From an uncultured Lachnospiraceae bacterium (GTDB lineage Bacteria; Bacillota; Clostridia; Lachnospirales; Lachnospiraceae): 28,387 nucleotides of DNA. This document shows positions 1-6,309 of this stretch, piece after piece. Within the stretch, counting starts at the first letter, position 1. Every line of letters starts with the position of its first letter. Under the pieces are notes generated by a model. That model searched no databases. It saw only the letters and a list, made by a program, of their open reading frames with translations, and had not been told where the DNA came from. The translations under genes and the position numbers were made by a program. Location of the stretch: contig CAJUGD010000042.1 in NCBI GenBank assembly GCA_910586205.1, forward strand, positions 1 through 28,387, in the 5' to 3' direction.

Positions 1-469
1 CATCCCCATAGAGCATCTTTACTCTGATGTCCAGGAAGCCTTTCTCCCCGCCAAAAAATTCATCCGTCAGGCTCAGATATTCCGGCCTCTCCTGACGGTC
101 TCCGGAAAATATAACATACACCTCTGGCTTTGGCAGACTCATCTTCCTGCTGCCATAACGGTTCTGATTGGTTGCGTCAATGTAATCATTCCAGGTCTGT
201 GCCAGGTACAAGAAAGCCCGTACAACGATGTTGACGCTCCAGCTGGATTGTGCCTCTGTAAGAATCACAATCCGGTCCTTGTTTCGGAAACCCAAGTCAT
301 TATAGAGGTCGTTCGTCAGGACATTCTGTATCGTTACGTCTACAAGGTCATCCTCTGTCGTTTCCGTGTCCTCCGGGTGCAGGGTTTGGTAGAGTTTAAG
401 AAGGTACCTTTTGTCCCTGAACAGATCCGAGAACACACTGTCTCTGATCGTGAGTTTCGCTTCTTTCAT
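1..469 (-). CDS. Rpn-family PD-(D/E)XK nuclease/transposase, 3' end outside window
   Basis: Open from an ATG at 467-469 to the window edge (156 codons), so the C-terminus is missing. A strong ribosome binding site, AGGAGG, sits 5 bases before the ATG. The protein starts MKEAKLTIRDSVFSDLFRD and carries the pattern of the Rpn / PDDEXK putative transposase family: an acidic residue in YNDLGF (D58), then the E-x-Q triad part in LTEAQSSWS (E72, Q74), then a PEVYVIF strand. In the family these proteins are DNA endonucleases that promote RecA-independent recombination; that role is inherited, not shown here. It is a relative of the intact gene at 4159-5028. It lies downstream of rpmF in the same direction but has its own weak promoter and is separated from rpmF by terminator hairpins. 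Confident about family, not about function. Confidence 0.8.
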   Translation of the reverse strand, partial: MKEAKLTIRDSVFSDLFRDKRYLLKLYQTLHPEDTETTEDDLVDVTIQNVLTNDLYNDLGFRNKDRIVILTEAQSSWSVNIVVRAFLYLAQTWNDYIDATNQNRYGSRKMSLPKPEVYVIFSGDRQERPEYLSLTDEFFGGEKGFLDIRVKMLYGD

Positions 470-529
470 TTAAGCCTCCTGTTTTCTGAATTGTACGAAA
501 TACGCCCTTTTGGCTCATAGCTTTTTTTC

Positions 530-558
530 ATTATAGTGGAATCATGATCAGAAAGCAA
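530..558 (-). promoter_or_regulatory. Candidate SigA promoter of the left Rpn gene
   Basis: On the minus strand a perfect -10 TATAAT (530-535) lies 17 bases from a weak -35 TTGCTT (553-558). It is about 60 bases upstream of the Rpn start at 469. Confidence 0.45.
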
Positions 559-652
559 TATTTTTCCACAAAGAAGACTGAATCATGTCCCTTCCAGATA
601 AATTTCAGTCATGTCCAGATAGAAAATGATTTTCTTCTTTTCTTTTTTATGT

Positions 653-675
653 CCCTGTGGTATCGTAACAGGGAT
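653..675. repeat. Hairpin, 7 bp perfect stem
   Basis: TCCCTGT (653-659) and ACAGGGA (669-675) are exact inverted copies separated by 9 bases. No adjacent T run, so it is not an obvious terminator. Function unknown. Confidence 0.5.
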
Positions 676-993
676 ACGAACTGGCCTCCTTTTTTATATT
701 TGATTTTCTTATCCTCACTTTCTCGATACCTTATTAGCTTTCAAAAGAAGTATGGGAACAGATGTAATGACGAATAAGAAAAAACAAAAATCAAAAAACA
801 TTGATTTTTGCTTGTTTCGCGTATTTATTACGAAATTCTTAATTTTTGACCCTTGTGCCATTTTTTCAAAAATCGCAAAAAATCTTGGAAGAAAAACACC
901 ATTTTGGGACAAAAAATCCGAACTTTAGGGTGCAATTTTTCGGAAAGTCTTCGGAAAACCCCTGAAAACTTTTCGGAAAGCGGAATTATGTAT

Positions 994-1028
994 ACAATAG
1001 AATCCCCATAGAACGGGGATTCTATTGT
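994..1028. repeat. 14 bp perfect inverted repeat next to the rpmF terminator
   Basis: ACAATAGAATCCCC (994-1007) and GGGGATTCTATTGT (1015-1028) are exact inverted copies with a 7-base loop. It lies just past the rpmF terminator on the minus strand. No T tract follows on either side, so it could be a backup terminator, a structured 3' end or the trace of a small mobile element. Confidence 0.75.
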
Positions 1029-1029
1029 C

Positions 1030-1067
1030 AAGAATAAAGGCTCCTGAGGAAAACCCTCAGAAGCCTT
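1030..1067 (-). terminator. Terminator of the yceD-rpmF transcript
   Basis: On the minus strand AAGGCTTCTGAGG pairs with CCTCAGGAGCCTT (one mismatch) around a short T-rich loop (1037-1067) and is followed by TTATTCTT. It starts about 40 bases after the rpmF stop. Confidence 0.75.
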
Positions 1068-1107
1068 ATGTTTCCTAGCTTTTTCAGTTTTGACAATTTT
1101 TCAAATC

Positions 1108-1290
1108 TTAATCTTCAACGCTGACGATTTCTTTCTTGTTGTAGCTGCCGCAAGCCTTGCATACCCGATGGGGCATCATCAAAGCCCCGCACTTGCTGCA
1201 CTTTACCAGATTCACAGCGCTCATTTTCCAGTTAGCCCTGCGTTTATCTCTTCTGGCTTTGGAAGACCGGTTCTTTGGACAGATCGACAT
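1108..1290 (-). CDS. rpmF: 50S ribosomal protein L32
   Basis: 60 residues, the normal L32 length. The N-terminus MSICPKNRSSKARRDKRR is the basic L32 signature that contacts 23S rRNA. A four-cysteine zinc ribbon follows, CSKCG at about 31-35 and CKACG at about 44-48, so this is the zinc-binding form. It starts only 3 bases after the end of the yceD gene and is surely co-transcribed with it from the promoter at 1849-1877. In many Firmicutes plsX and acpP follow rpmF; here a terminator and an Rpn-family gene follow instead. Confidence 0.97.
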   Translation of the reverse strand: MSICPKNRSSKARRDKRRANWKMSAVNLVKCSKCGALMMPHRVCKACGSYNKKEIVSVED

Positions 1291-1293
1291 GGT

Positions 1294-1821
1294 TTACACC
1301 TCCTTAAACTGTTGAAATAGATCCTGGATTACCGACATTCTCGGGTCCGGCAAACTTCCTTCGCAGGAACAGCTCCCGCGGTTTAAGTTCATGCCGCATT
1401 GATTGCAAATACCTTTGCAGTCTTCCCTGCACAATACCTTCATGGGCAGGTTCAGCAGCAGTTCATTGCCGATCAACTGGTCTACATCCAGATAATAGCC
1501 GCTTACATAGGGCTGTTCATCGAGATCCTCTGCACGCTCCTCCTCGGACTTGTCCATATCCAGATCCTGGCACAGCTCAAGCTCAAAAGGAACTTCCACC
1601 GGCTCTAAGCATCTGCTGCATGGAATGCGAAGGCTTAAAAATGCCTTTCCCTCCAGCAAAAGCTTCTTTCCGCCTAGATTTCTCAGCTTAAGTGTCACCG
1701 GCTTCTTTGAAGATATCTCCAGACTGCCGTCCGGCGCCTGAAACACATCCATATCAATCTCCGGCGTGTAGGTTTTCTCTTTTCCCTCTACGGAAAACAG
1801 CTCTGTCAAATTAATCAGCAT
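1294..1821 (-). CDS. yceD: YceD/DUF177 family protein
   Basis: 175 residues, usual for the DUF177 (YceD) family that is almost always encoded just upstream of rpmF. It shows the family's cysteine-bearing core CSRCLEPV near residue 90 and a second cluster CREDCKGICNQCG followed by CSC near the C-terminus, which looks metal-binding. Start ATG at 1819-1821 has AGGAGA five bases upstream. Members have been linked to 23S rRNA maturation or rRNA accumulation in plants and bacteria; the exact reaction is not established. First gene of a two-gene operon with rpmF. Confidence 0.93.
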   Translation of the reverse strand: MLINLTELFSVEGKEKTYTPEIDMDVFQAPDGSLEISSKKPVTLKLRNLGGKKLLLEGKAFLSLRIPCSRCLEPVEVPFELELCQDLDMDKSEEERAEDLDEQPYVSGYYLDVDQLIGNELLLNLPMKVLCREDCKGICNQCGMNLNRGSCSCEGSLPDPRMSVIQDLFQQFKEV

Positions 1822-1848
1822 ATTATTCTCCTAATACGCACCTAAAAC

Positions 1849-1877
1849 ATTATACAAAGGCAAAGTCATTTTGTCAA
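1849..1877 (-). promoter_or_regulatory. Consensus SigA promoter of yceD-rpmF
   Basis: Minus strand TTGACA (1872-1877), 17-base spacer, TATAAT (1849-1854): a perfect match in both boxes and spacing. Predicted transcript start is about 20 bases before the yceD ATG, so the leader is short. It makes yceD-rpmF independent of the upstream ackA transcript. Confidence 0.9.
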
Positions 1878-1910
1878 CAAAATTTTTGGATTTTCTTGCC
1901 GTTTTCGGGC

Positions 1911-1938
1911 AAAAGTGTTACCGTGCACACAGAACACT
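1911..1938 (-). terminator. Possible weak terminator after ackA
   Basis: Minus strand AGTGTT pairs with AACACT (1914-1919 with 1933-1938) around a 13-base loop and is followed by TTTT. A second small hairpin (GCTGA/TCAGC) sits between it and the ackA stop. The stem is short and AT-rich, so it is a weak call. Confidence 0.4.
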
Positions 1939-1959
1939 GCTGAAACTTCAGCCTGAAAA

Positions 1960-3156
1960 TCACTCGGTCAGCCTCTTTGTCTCCCTCGCAATGGCAAGTT
2001 CTTCGTTGGTGGGAAGCAGCATCACCTTTACCTTGGAATCTGCTGCGGAAATCACGGCATTCTTTCCTCTCACATCATTGGCAGCATCATCAATCTTCAC
2101 GCCCAGATAACCCAGATAGCTGCAGATAGCCTTTCTGGCTTCCTTGTCGTTCTCACCGACTCCTGCGGTAAAGGCAATGGCATCCACACCGTTCATGGCA
2201 GCCGTATATGCGCCGATATACTTTGCCACCCGGTAAATAAATGCATCCAGAGCCACCTCTGCCAGATGGTTGCCGGACTCCTTCGCTGCGCCGATATCAC
2301 GGAAATCGCTGGAAACGCCGCCGCTCATACCTAAGACGCCGGACTTTTTGTTAAGGATATTCAGAACATCATTTACATCCCGGTTCTCCTTGTTGCAGAT
2401 ATACTGAACCACTGCTGGATCCACATCACCGCTTCTGGTTCCCATGATCAATCCCTCAAGAGGGGTAAGACCCATGCTGGTGTCCACACATTTGCCGCCA
2501 ATAGAAGCAGAAATACTGGCGCCGTTACCGAGATGGCACACAATCACCTTGGCATTTTCCGGATCAAGACCGCCGAACTTAATGGCCTCGCCAGATACAA
2601 ACATATGGCTGGTACCGTGGAAACCATAGCGGCGGACACCGTATTTCTCATAATACTCGTGAGGAATCGCATACAAATAAGCCTTCTCCGGCATGGACAT
2701 GCCAAAACCTGTATCCCATACCGCCACATTGGCTTTGCCCGGCATAGCTGCCTCACATGCCTCGATTCCCATCAGATTAGCCGGGTTATGCAGAGGTCCT
2801 AAATCAAAGCACTCTCGGATCACCTTCTTTACATCCTCATCCACCACAATGGACTCACTGTAAGTGGTTCCGCCGTGCAGTACCCGATGTCCGATAGCCG
2901 AGATCTCGTCCACACTGGAGATCACTCCATGGTTCGGATCCTGAAGGGCATCCATTACAAGCTGAATGGCCACCTTGTGATCCGGCATGGGGCTTTCCAC
3001 CACATACTTATCCTTGTCTGCAGGCTGATGGGTCAGCTTAGAGCCGTCAATGCCGATTCTCTCGCAAAGGCCCTTGGCAATCACACTCTCATTATCCATG
3101 TCAATGAGCTGGTATTTCAGGGATGAACTTCCGCAATTCACTACTAAAATTTTCAT
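1960..3156 (-). CDS. ackA: Acetate kinase
   Basis: 398 residues, the normal AckA length. It converts acetyl-phosphate + ADP to acetate + ATP in the cytosol. Visible motifs: MKILVVNCGSSSLKYQ (phosphate-binding strand), GHRVLHGG, RRYGFHGTSH, and FTAGVGEN near the C-terminus carrying the active-site Glu. The start is ATG 3154-3156 with GGAGA upstream; a further 22 codons upstream stay open but read through the ribosome binding site and have no family similarity. The usual FDTAFH motif reads WDTGFG: the catalytic Asp is kept and the following His is Gly. It lies 29 bases downstream of pduL and forms with it a complete acetyl-CoA to acetate pathway. Confidence 0.97.
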   Translation of the reverse strand: MKILVVNCGSSSLKYQLIDMDNESVIAKGLCERIGIDGSKLTHQPADKDKYVVESPMPDHKVAIQLVMDALQDPNHGVISSVDEISAIGHRVLHGGTTYSESIVVDEDVKKVIRECFDLGPLHNPANLMGIEACEAAMPGKANVAVWDTGFGMSMPEKAYLYAIPHEYYEKYGVRRYGFHGTSHMFVSGEAIKFGGLDPENAKVIVCHLGNGASISASIGGKCVDTSMGLTPLEGLIMGTRSGDVDPAVVQYICNKENRDVNDVLNILNKKSGVLGMSGGVSSDFRDIGAAKESGNHLAEVALDAFIYRVAKYIGAYTAAMNGVDAIAFTAGVGENDKEARKAICSYLGYLGVKIDDAANDVRGKNAVISAADSKVKVMLLPTNEELAIARETKRLTE

Positions 3157-3185
3157 AGTTTTTCGTTCTCCTTTATTTACACTTG

Positions 3186-3755
3186 TTATTTTACGATCTC
3201 GCCCTGGGCGTCTCTGGGACATGCGGCTGCATTGGACTCATCTGTGTCAATATGCATGGCAAGGGCATAGGAATCGCTGACACGCACTACCACGTCTCCG
3301 AAAATCAGGCTTCTGCCGTCACTGTCAATCTTTACGGAAACAATATCACCGTTCTTTACGTCCAGTGCCTCTGCGTCTGCCACAGTGGCATGGATATGGC
3401 GCTGGGCAACGATCACTCCTTCGCTGATCTCAATCTCACCTGCCGGTCCGATAACCTTGCATGGACCGCTTCCGTCCAAAACGCCGGACTCGCGGATCGG
3501 AGCTGCGATCCCGATGGAACGTGCGTCTGTCATGGAAAGCTCTACCTGTGTCTGCTTTCTCACCGGCCCCAACACAGATACGCCTTTCAGCTCTTTCTTT
3601 GGTCCTACAATCGTCACCCGCTCCTCGCAGGCATACTGCCCGGGCTGGGACAAATCTTTTTTCTTTGTCAGCTCATATCCCTCGCCAAACAAAGCAGTAA
3701 GATCTGCCGGGCTTAAATGTACGTGACGTGCGGATGTTTCTACCATGAATTTCAT
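3186..3755 (-). CDS. pduL: Phosphate propanoyltransferase / phosphotransacetylase, PduL type
   Basis: 189 residues. PduL enzymes exchange CoA and phosphate on acyl groups (acetyl- or propionyl-CoA to acyl-phosphate) with a fold unrelated to classical Pta. Zinc-ligand histidines are visible in SARHVHLS (H11, H13) and QRHIHA (H120, H122). The phosphate-binding arginine region GPVRKQTQVELS (60s) and a C-terminal AMHIDTDESNAA segment are also present. It begins directly with the catalytic domain and has no N-terminal microcompartment-targeting helix, so it should act in the cytosol. With ackA 29 bases downstream it replaces a pta-ackA pair. Ribosome binding site AGGAG 9 bases before the ATG; promoter at 3819-3847. 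Confidence 0.92.
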   Translation of the reverse strand: MKFMVETSARHVHLSPADLTALFGEGYELTKKKDLSQPGQYACEERVTIVGPKKELKGVSVLGPVRKQTQVELSMTDARSIGIAAPIRESGVLDGSGPCKVIGPAGEIEISEGVIVAQRHIHATVADAEALDVKNGDIVSVKIDSDGRSLIFGDVVVRVSDSYALAMHIDTDESNAAACPRDAQGEIVK

Positions 3756-3818
3756 ACGTTTTCTTCTCCTATCTTTATTCTTTATGTGAATCGAGACCCA
3801 TAAAACGATTCTTTCTAT

Positions 3819-3847
3819 ATTTTATTGGTTTTACACAAATTTTTCAA
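3819..3847 (-). promoter_or_regulatory. SigA promoter of pduL-ackA
   Basis: Minus strand TTGAAA (3842-3847), 17 bases, TAAAAT (3819-3824). It gives a leader of about 55 bases before the pduL ATG. Confidence 0.75.
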
Positions 3848-3878
3848 GCCTTTCTCCATGATAAATTTGCATTTTTTG

Positions 3879-3899
3879 GTAAACAATGTTCATGTTTAC
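3879..3899. promoter_or_regulatory. Candidate operator upstream of pduL: 7-7-7 inverted repeat
   Basis: GTAAACA, 7 bases, TGTTTAC: a perfect 21-base dyad centred about 77 bases upstream of the predicted pduL transcript start. The spacing and symmetry fit a dimeric regulator acting from upstream. It does not match the cre or Rex consensus well; the regulator is unknown. Confidence 0.5.
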
Positions 3900-4061
3900 A
3901 CCCAATGTTATGGTGTTGAGGTCAAAAGGTCATATGATAGAGAATGGTGTTAATTGAATTAAAACAATTTTCCATATAGACGCCTTTTGACTGGTCAGCA
4001 TACCAGATGTTACAGTTCGCAGGGGCGGGGAAAACCACAAAAACTCAAGATGAAAAATGTA
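3900..4061. other. Rest of the divergent pduL / Rpn intergenic region
   Basis: The full gap between pduL and the second Rpn gene is 403 bases (3756-4158). Besides the two promoters and the 3879-3899 dyad, this stretch holds only minor short dyads (ACACC/GGTGT near 3900-3918, TTAATTGAATTAA near 3951-3963). No gene is seen. Confidence 0.6.
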
Positions 4062-4090
4062 TTGTTTTTTAGGTGTCCATTCGGTATAAT
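4062..4090 (+). promoter_or_regulatory. Promoter of the intact Rpn gene
   Basis: TTGTTT (4062-4067), 17-base spacer, perfect TATAAT (4085-4090), about 70 bases before the ATG at 4159. Same design as the left Rpn promoter: perfect -10 and weak TTG-type -35. Confidence 0.55.
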
Positions 4091-4158
4091 GTCAGTATAA
4101 CAATCGATTCGGAATTTTTTGGACACACCCCAGCCAAGAAAGGAAAAGGTGTTTTAGT

Positions 4159-5028
4159 ATGACAGCAGTAAACAGGAAACATAAGGACCGTCTGTTCACG
4201 TTCCTGTTCGGTAAGAAGGGCAATAAGGCGTGGACATTAAGCTTGTACAACGCGGTAAATAATACCCATTATACGGATCCGGACATCATTGAGTTCACAA
4301 CCATGGAAGATGCTGTTTACATGGGAATGAAAAATGATATTTCTTTCATCCTCTGTCATGTCATGAACGTTTACGAACAGCAAAGCACATATAATAGAAA
4401 TATGCCAGTGCGCCAGCTTATGTATGCGGCAAAGCTGTATGACAAATATATCCAGCAGAAAAAGCTCAATCTTTATGGAAAAAAGCTGGTGCGTCTGCCG
4501 GTTCCTAAACTGGTGGCATTTTACAACGGGACAGAAGGTGAAAATGACCAAATCCTGAAGCTGAGTGACGCATTTATCCAGGCCGGGAATCCTGCACAAG
4601 CAGACATCGAGGCGAAGGTTCGGATGGTCAATATAAACTATGGGAAAAATGAAAGCCTACTATCTTCATGCCGGCCATTGGAAGAATATGCATGGCTGGT
4701 ATGGCAGATCCGGGAAAACCAGAGAACCATGGGGATTGAAGATGCGGTAGACAAGGCGATTCAAGACATGCCGGAGAATTTCGAGATCCAAGAATTTCTT
4801 ATTGGACACAGGGCGGAGGTGAAAGATTTGTGTATCACAGAGTATAACGAGGCAGAGACCATGCAGATGATCCGTGAGGAAGGCCGTGAGGAAGGCCGTG
4901 AACAAGGCCGTGAACAAGGAATGATGGAACTATTGGCAACTCAAGTAAGGACAGGTGACATATCGATTGAAAAAGCGGCGCAATATGCGGGGATGACACA
5001 GGAACAGTTCCTGGAATACGGAAGGTGA
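4159..5028 (+). CDS. Rpn-family PD-(D/E)XK nuclease/transposase
   Basis: 289 residues, a normal length for clostridial Rpn-like (PDDEXK family transposase) proteins. The nuclease core is recognisable: NDISF (D60) and YEQQSTYN (E73, Q75) form the D...ExQ arrangement, followed by MPVRQLMYAAKLYDKYI and the PVPKLVAFYNG strand. The C-terminal part has four REEG/REQG repeats and then a short helical tail. RpnA-type enzymes are DNA endonucleases that increase recombination; whether this copy is active is inference. Start ATG follows GAAAGGAAAAGG. It is flanked by ackA-pduL and tmcAL, ordinary chromosomal genes, and shares family and promoter style with the gene at the left edge. Confidence 0.82.
   Translation: MTAVNRKHKDRLFTFLFGKKGNKAWTLSLYNAVNNTHYTDPDIIEFTTMEDAVYMGMKNDISFILCHVMNVYEQQSTYNRNMPVRQLMYAAKLYDKYIQQKKLNLYGKKLVRLPVPKLVAFYNGTEGENDQILKLSDAFIQAGNPAQADIEAKVRMVNINYGKNESLLSSCRPLEEYAWLVWQIRENQRTMGIEDAVDKAIQDMPENFEIQEFLIGHRAEVKDLCITEYNEAETMQMIREEGREEGREQGREQGMMELLATQVRTGDISIEKAAQYAGMTQEQFLEYGR
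4873..4920 (+). repeat. Four tandem 12 bp repeats in the Rpn gene
   Basis: CGTGAGGAAGGC twice, then CGTGAACAAGGC and CGTGAACAAGGA, encoding REEG, REEG, REQG, REQG. The in-frame 12 bp unit could expand or contract by slippage without breaking the frame. Confidence 0.9.
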
Positions 5029-5094
5029 TGAATGGTGCTCTAGAGCGTGTCTGAAAATTGCTTTCAAAATATCTCCCGGAGAAAGGATCCTCCC

Positions 5095-6309
5095 ATGAAA
5101 ACCATCGGCATCATTGCAGAATACAACCCCTTCCACAATGGCCACCTATACCAGATAGAAAAGCTCCGCTCTGAGACACAGGCTGATTATGTCATTGCCG
5201 CCATGAGCGGGGACTTTGTCCAAAGGGGAAAGCCTGCCGTCTATGACAAATATACCCGAACCAAAATGGCATTACTCTCAGGAGTGGACCTGGTTCTTGA
5301 GATTCCTGTCTGCTTTGCCACCGGAAGCGCAGAGGATTTTGCCTCCTGCGGCACAGCCTTGCTTGATCATCTGGGCGTGGTAGATCTGCTGGGTTTTGGA
5401 AGCGAGTCGGGAGACTGCGGGCTGCTCTCAAAAGCTGCTGAACTATTGCTTCATGAGCCAGAGGAATTTACCCAGAAGTTTCAATGCCTTTTAAGGAAGG
5501 GATATTCCTATCCCAAAGCCAGGGCTGCTGCCTTAGAATCCTATCCGGGTATCAGCGCCGCCCTTTCCGCTCCCAATAATATCTTAGGAGTGGAATATAT
5601 AAAAGCTCTAAAAAGGCGGAAAAGCTCCATAAAGCCTGTAACCATCCGGCGGTGCGGCCAGGAATATCACGGCACGGATGCTGTGGATAAGGATACCTTT
5701 GCCTCAGCCTCAGCTATCCGAAGCGCTATCCGAAAAGGAGACTTTGCCATGGTGCAGAGCCAGCTTCCTGTATATGAACCTAAGCCGGCGCCTGTATTTT
5801 CCGATGACCTGACCGCTCTTATGAACAGCCGTCTTTTACAGCTCTTTTATGAGGATGGACCTGATTCCTTTGTCCGGTATGCCGATATGTCCCCGGAACT
5901 GGCCTCTCGGTTAAAGAAGCGGGTCTTGGAGTTTGCCAGCTTTTCCGGCCGGGTAATGCAGCTTAAAACCCGTGGTTACACCTACACCCGCATCAGCCGC
6001 GCCCTTCTGCATCTGCTTCTCGGAATCACCGCAGAGCAGGCTGTTTTTGTTAAAAGCTTAGATTACGGCTGCTATGCCCGGATCCTGGGGTTTCGCCGTC
6101 AGGCTGCCCCCCTGCTTTGCCAGATAAAAAAGAACTCTGACCTTCCCCTAATCACCAAAACCGCAGACGCCTGCAAGCTTTTAGATGCAGACAAATTTGC
6201 CCTGCTGCAGACCGATTTCCATGCCTCTCACCTGTATCAGTCTGTGGTTTTTGCCAAGAGCGGCCAGGCTATGCCCAACGAATATACACAGTCAGTCATT
6301 GTCTTATAA
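5095..6309 (+). CDS. tmcAL: tRNA(Met) cytidine acetate ligase (YlbM family)
   Basis: 404 residues. TmcAL activates acetate with ATP and acetylates C34 of elongator tRNA-Met (ac4C), preventing misreading of Ile codons; unlike TmcA it uses acetate, not acetyl-CoA. The nucleotidyltransferase signature is clear: MKTIGIIAEYNPFHNGH with HNGH at 14-17, then AAMSGDFVQRGKPA, and a downstream FASASAIRSAI motif. The chosen ATG (5095) follows AAAGGA about ten bases upstream and begins exactly at the family N-terminus; a start at 5047 would add 16 non-conserved residues. Its 3' end overlaps the convergent methyltransferase gene by 6 bases. It is close to the acetate-producing pduL-ackA pair. Confidence 0.93.
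   Translation: MKTIGIIAEYNPFHNGHLYQIEKLRSETQADYVIAAMSGDFVQRGKPAVYDKYTRTKMALLSGVDLVLEIPVCFATGSAEDFASCGTALLDHLGVVDLLGFGSESGDCGLLSKAAELLLHEPEEFTQKFQCLLRKGYSYPKARAAALESYPGISAALSAPNNILGVEYIKALKRRKSSIKPVTIRRCGQEYHGTDAVDKDTFASASAIRSAIRKGDFAMVQSQLPVYEPKPAPVFSDDLTALMNSRLLQLFYEDGPDSFVRYADMSPELASRLKKRVLEFASFSGRVMQLKTRGYTYTRISRALLHLLLGITAEQAVFVKSLDYGCYARILGFRRQAAPLLCQIKKNSDLPLITKTADACKLLDADKFALLQTDFHASHLYQSVVFAKSGQAMPNEYTQSVIVL

Larger units (their letters stand above)
470..1036. other. AT-rich gap between Rpn gene and rpmF terminator
   Basis: About 570 bases with no convincing gene. Short frames here (544-777 plus, 715-912 minus) lack ribosome binding sites or recognisable protein character. It holds the Rpn promoter (530-558), a 7 bp perfect hairpin (653-675), repeated TTTTCGGAAAG elements (937-947 and 970-980, with a related CTTCGGAAAA between them) and a 14 bp perfect inverted repeat (994-1028). 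Base composition is clearly more AT-rich than the flanking genes. Confidence 0.7.

Noticed and set aside
544..912. Small frames at 544-777 (plus) and 715-912 (minus)
   Set aside because: No ribosome binding site, biased AT-rich composition and no protein family character; the second would start at TTG.
1090..3726. Long plus-strand frames opposite rpmF, ackA and pduL
   Set aside because: They are antisense shadows of genes with clear family motifs on the minus strand.
5037..5046. Palindrome GCTCTAGAGC between the Rpn gene and tmcAL
   Set aside because: Ten-base palindrome with no second copy or symmetry with the other Rpn flank; could be an insertion edge but there is no support.
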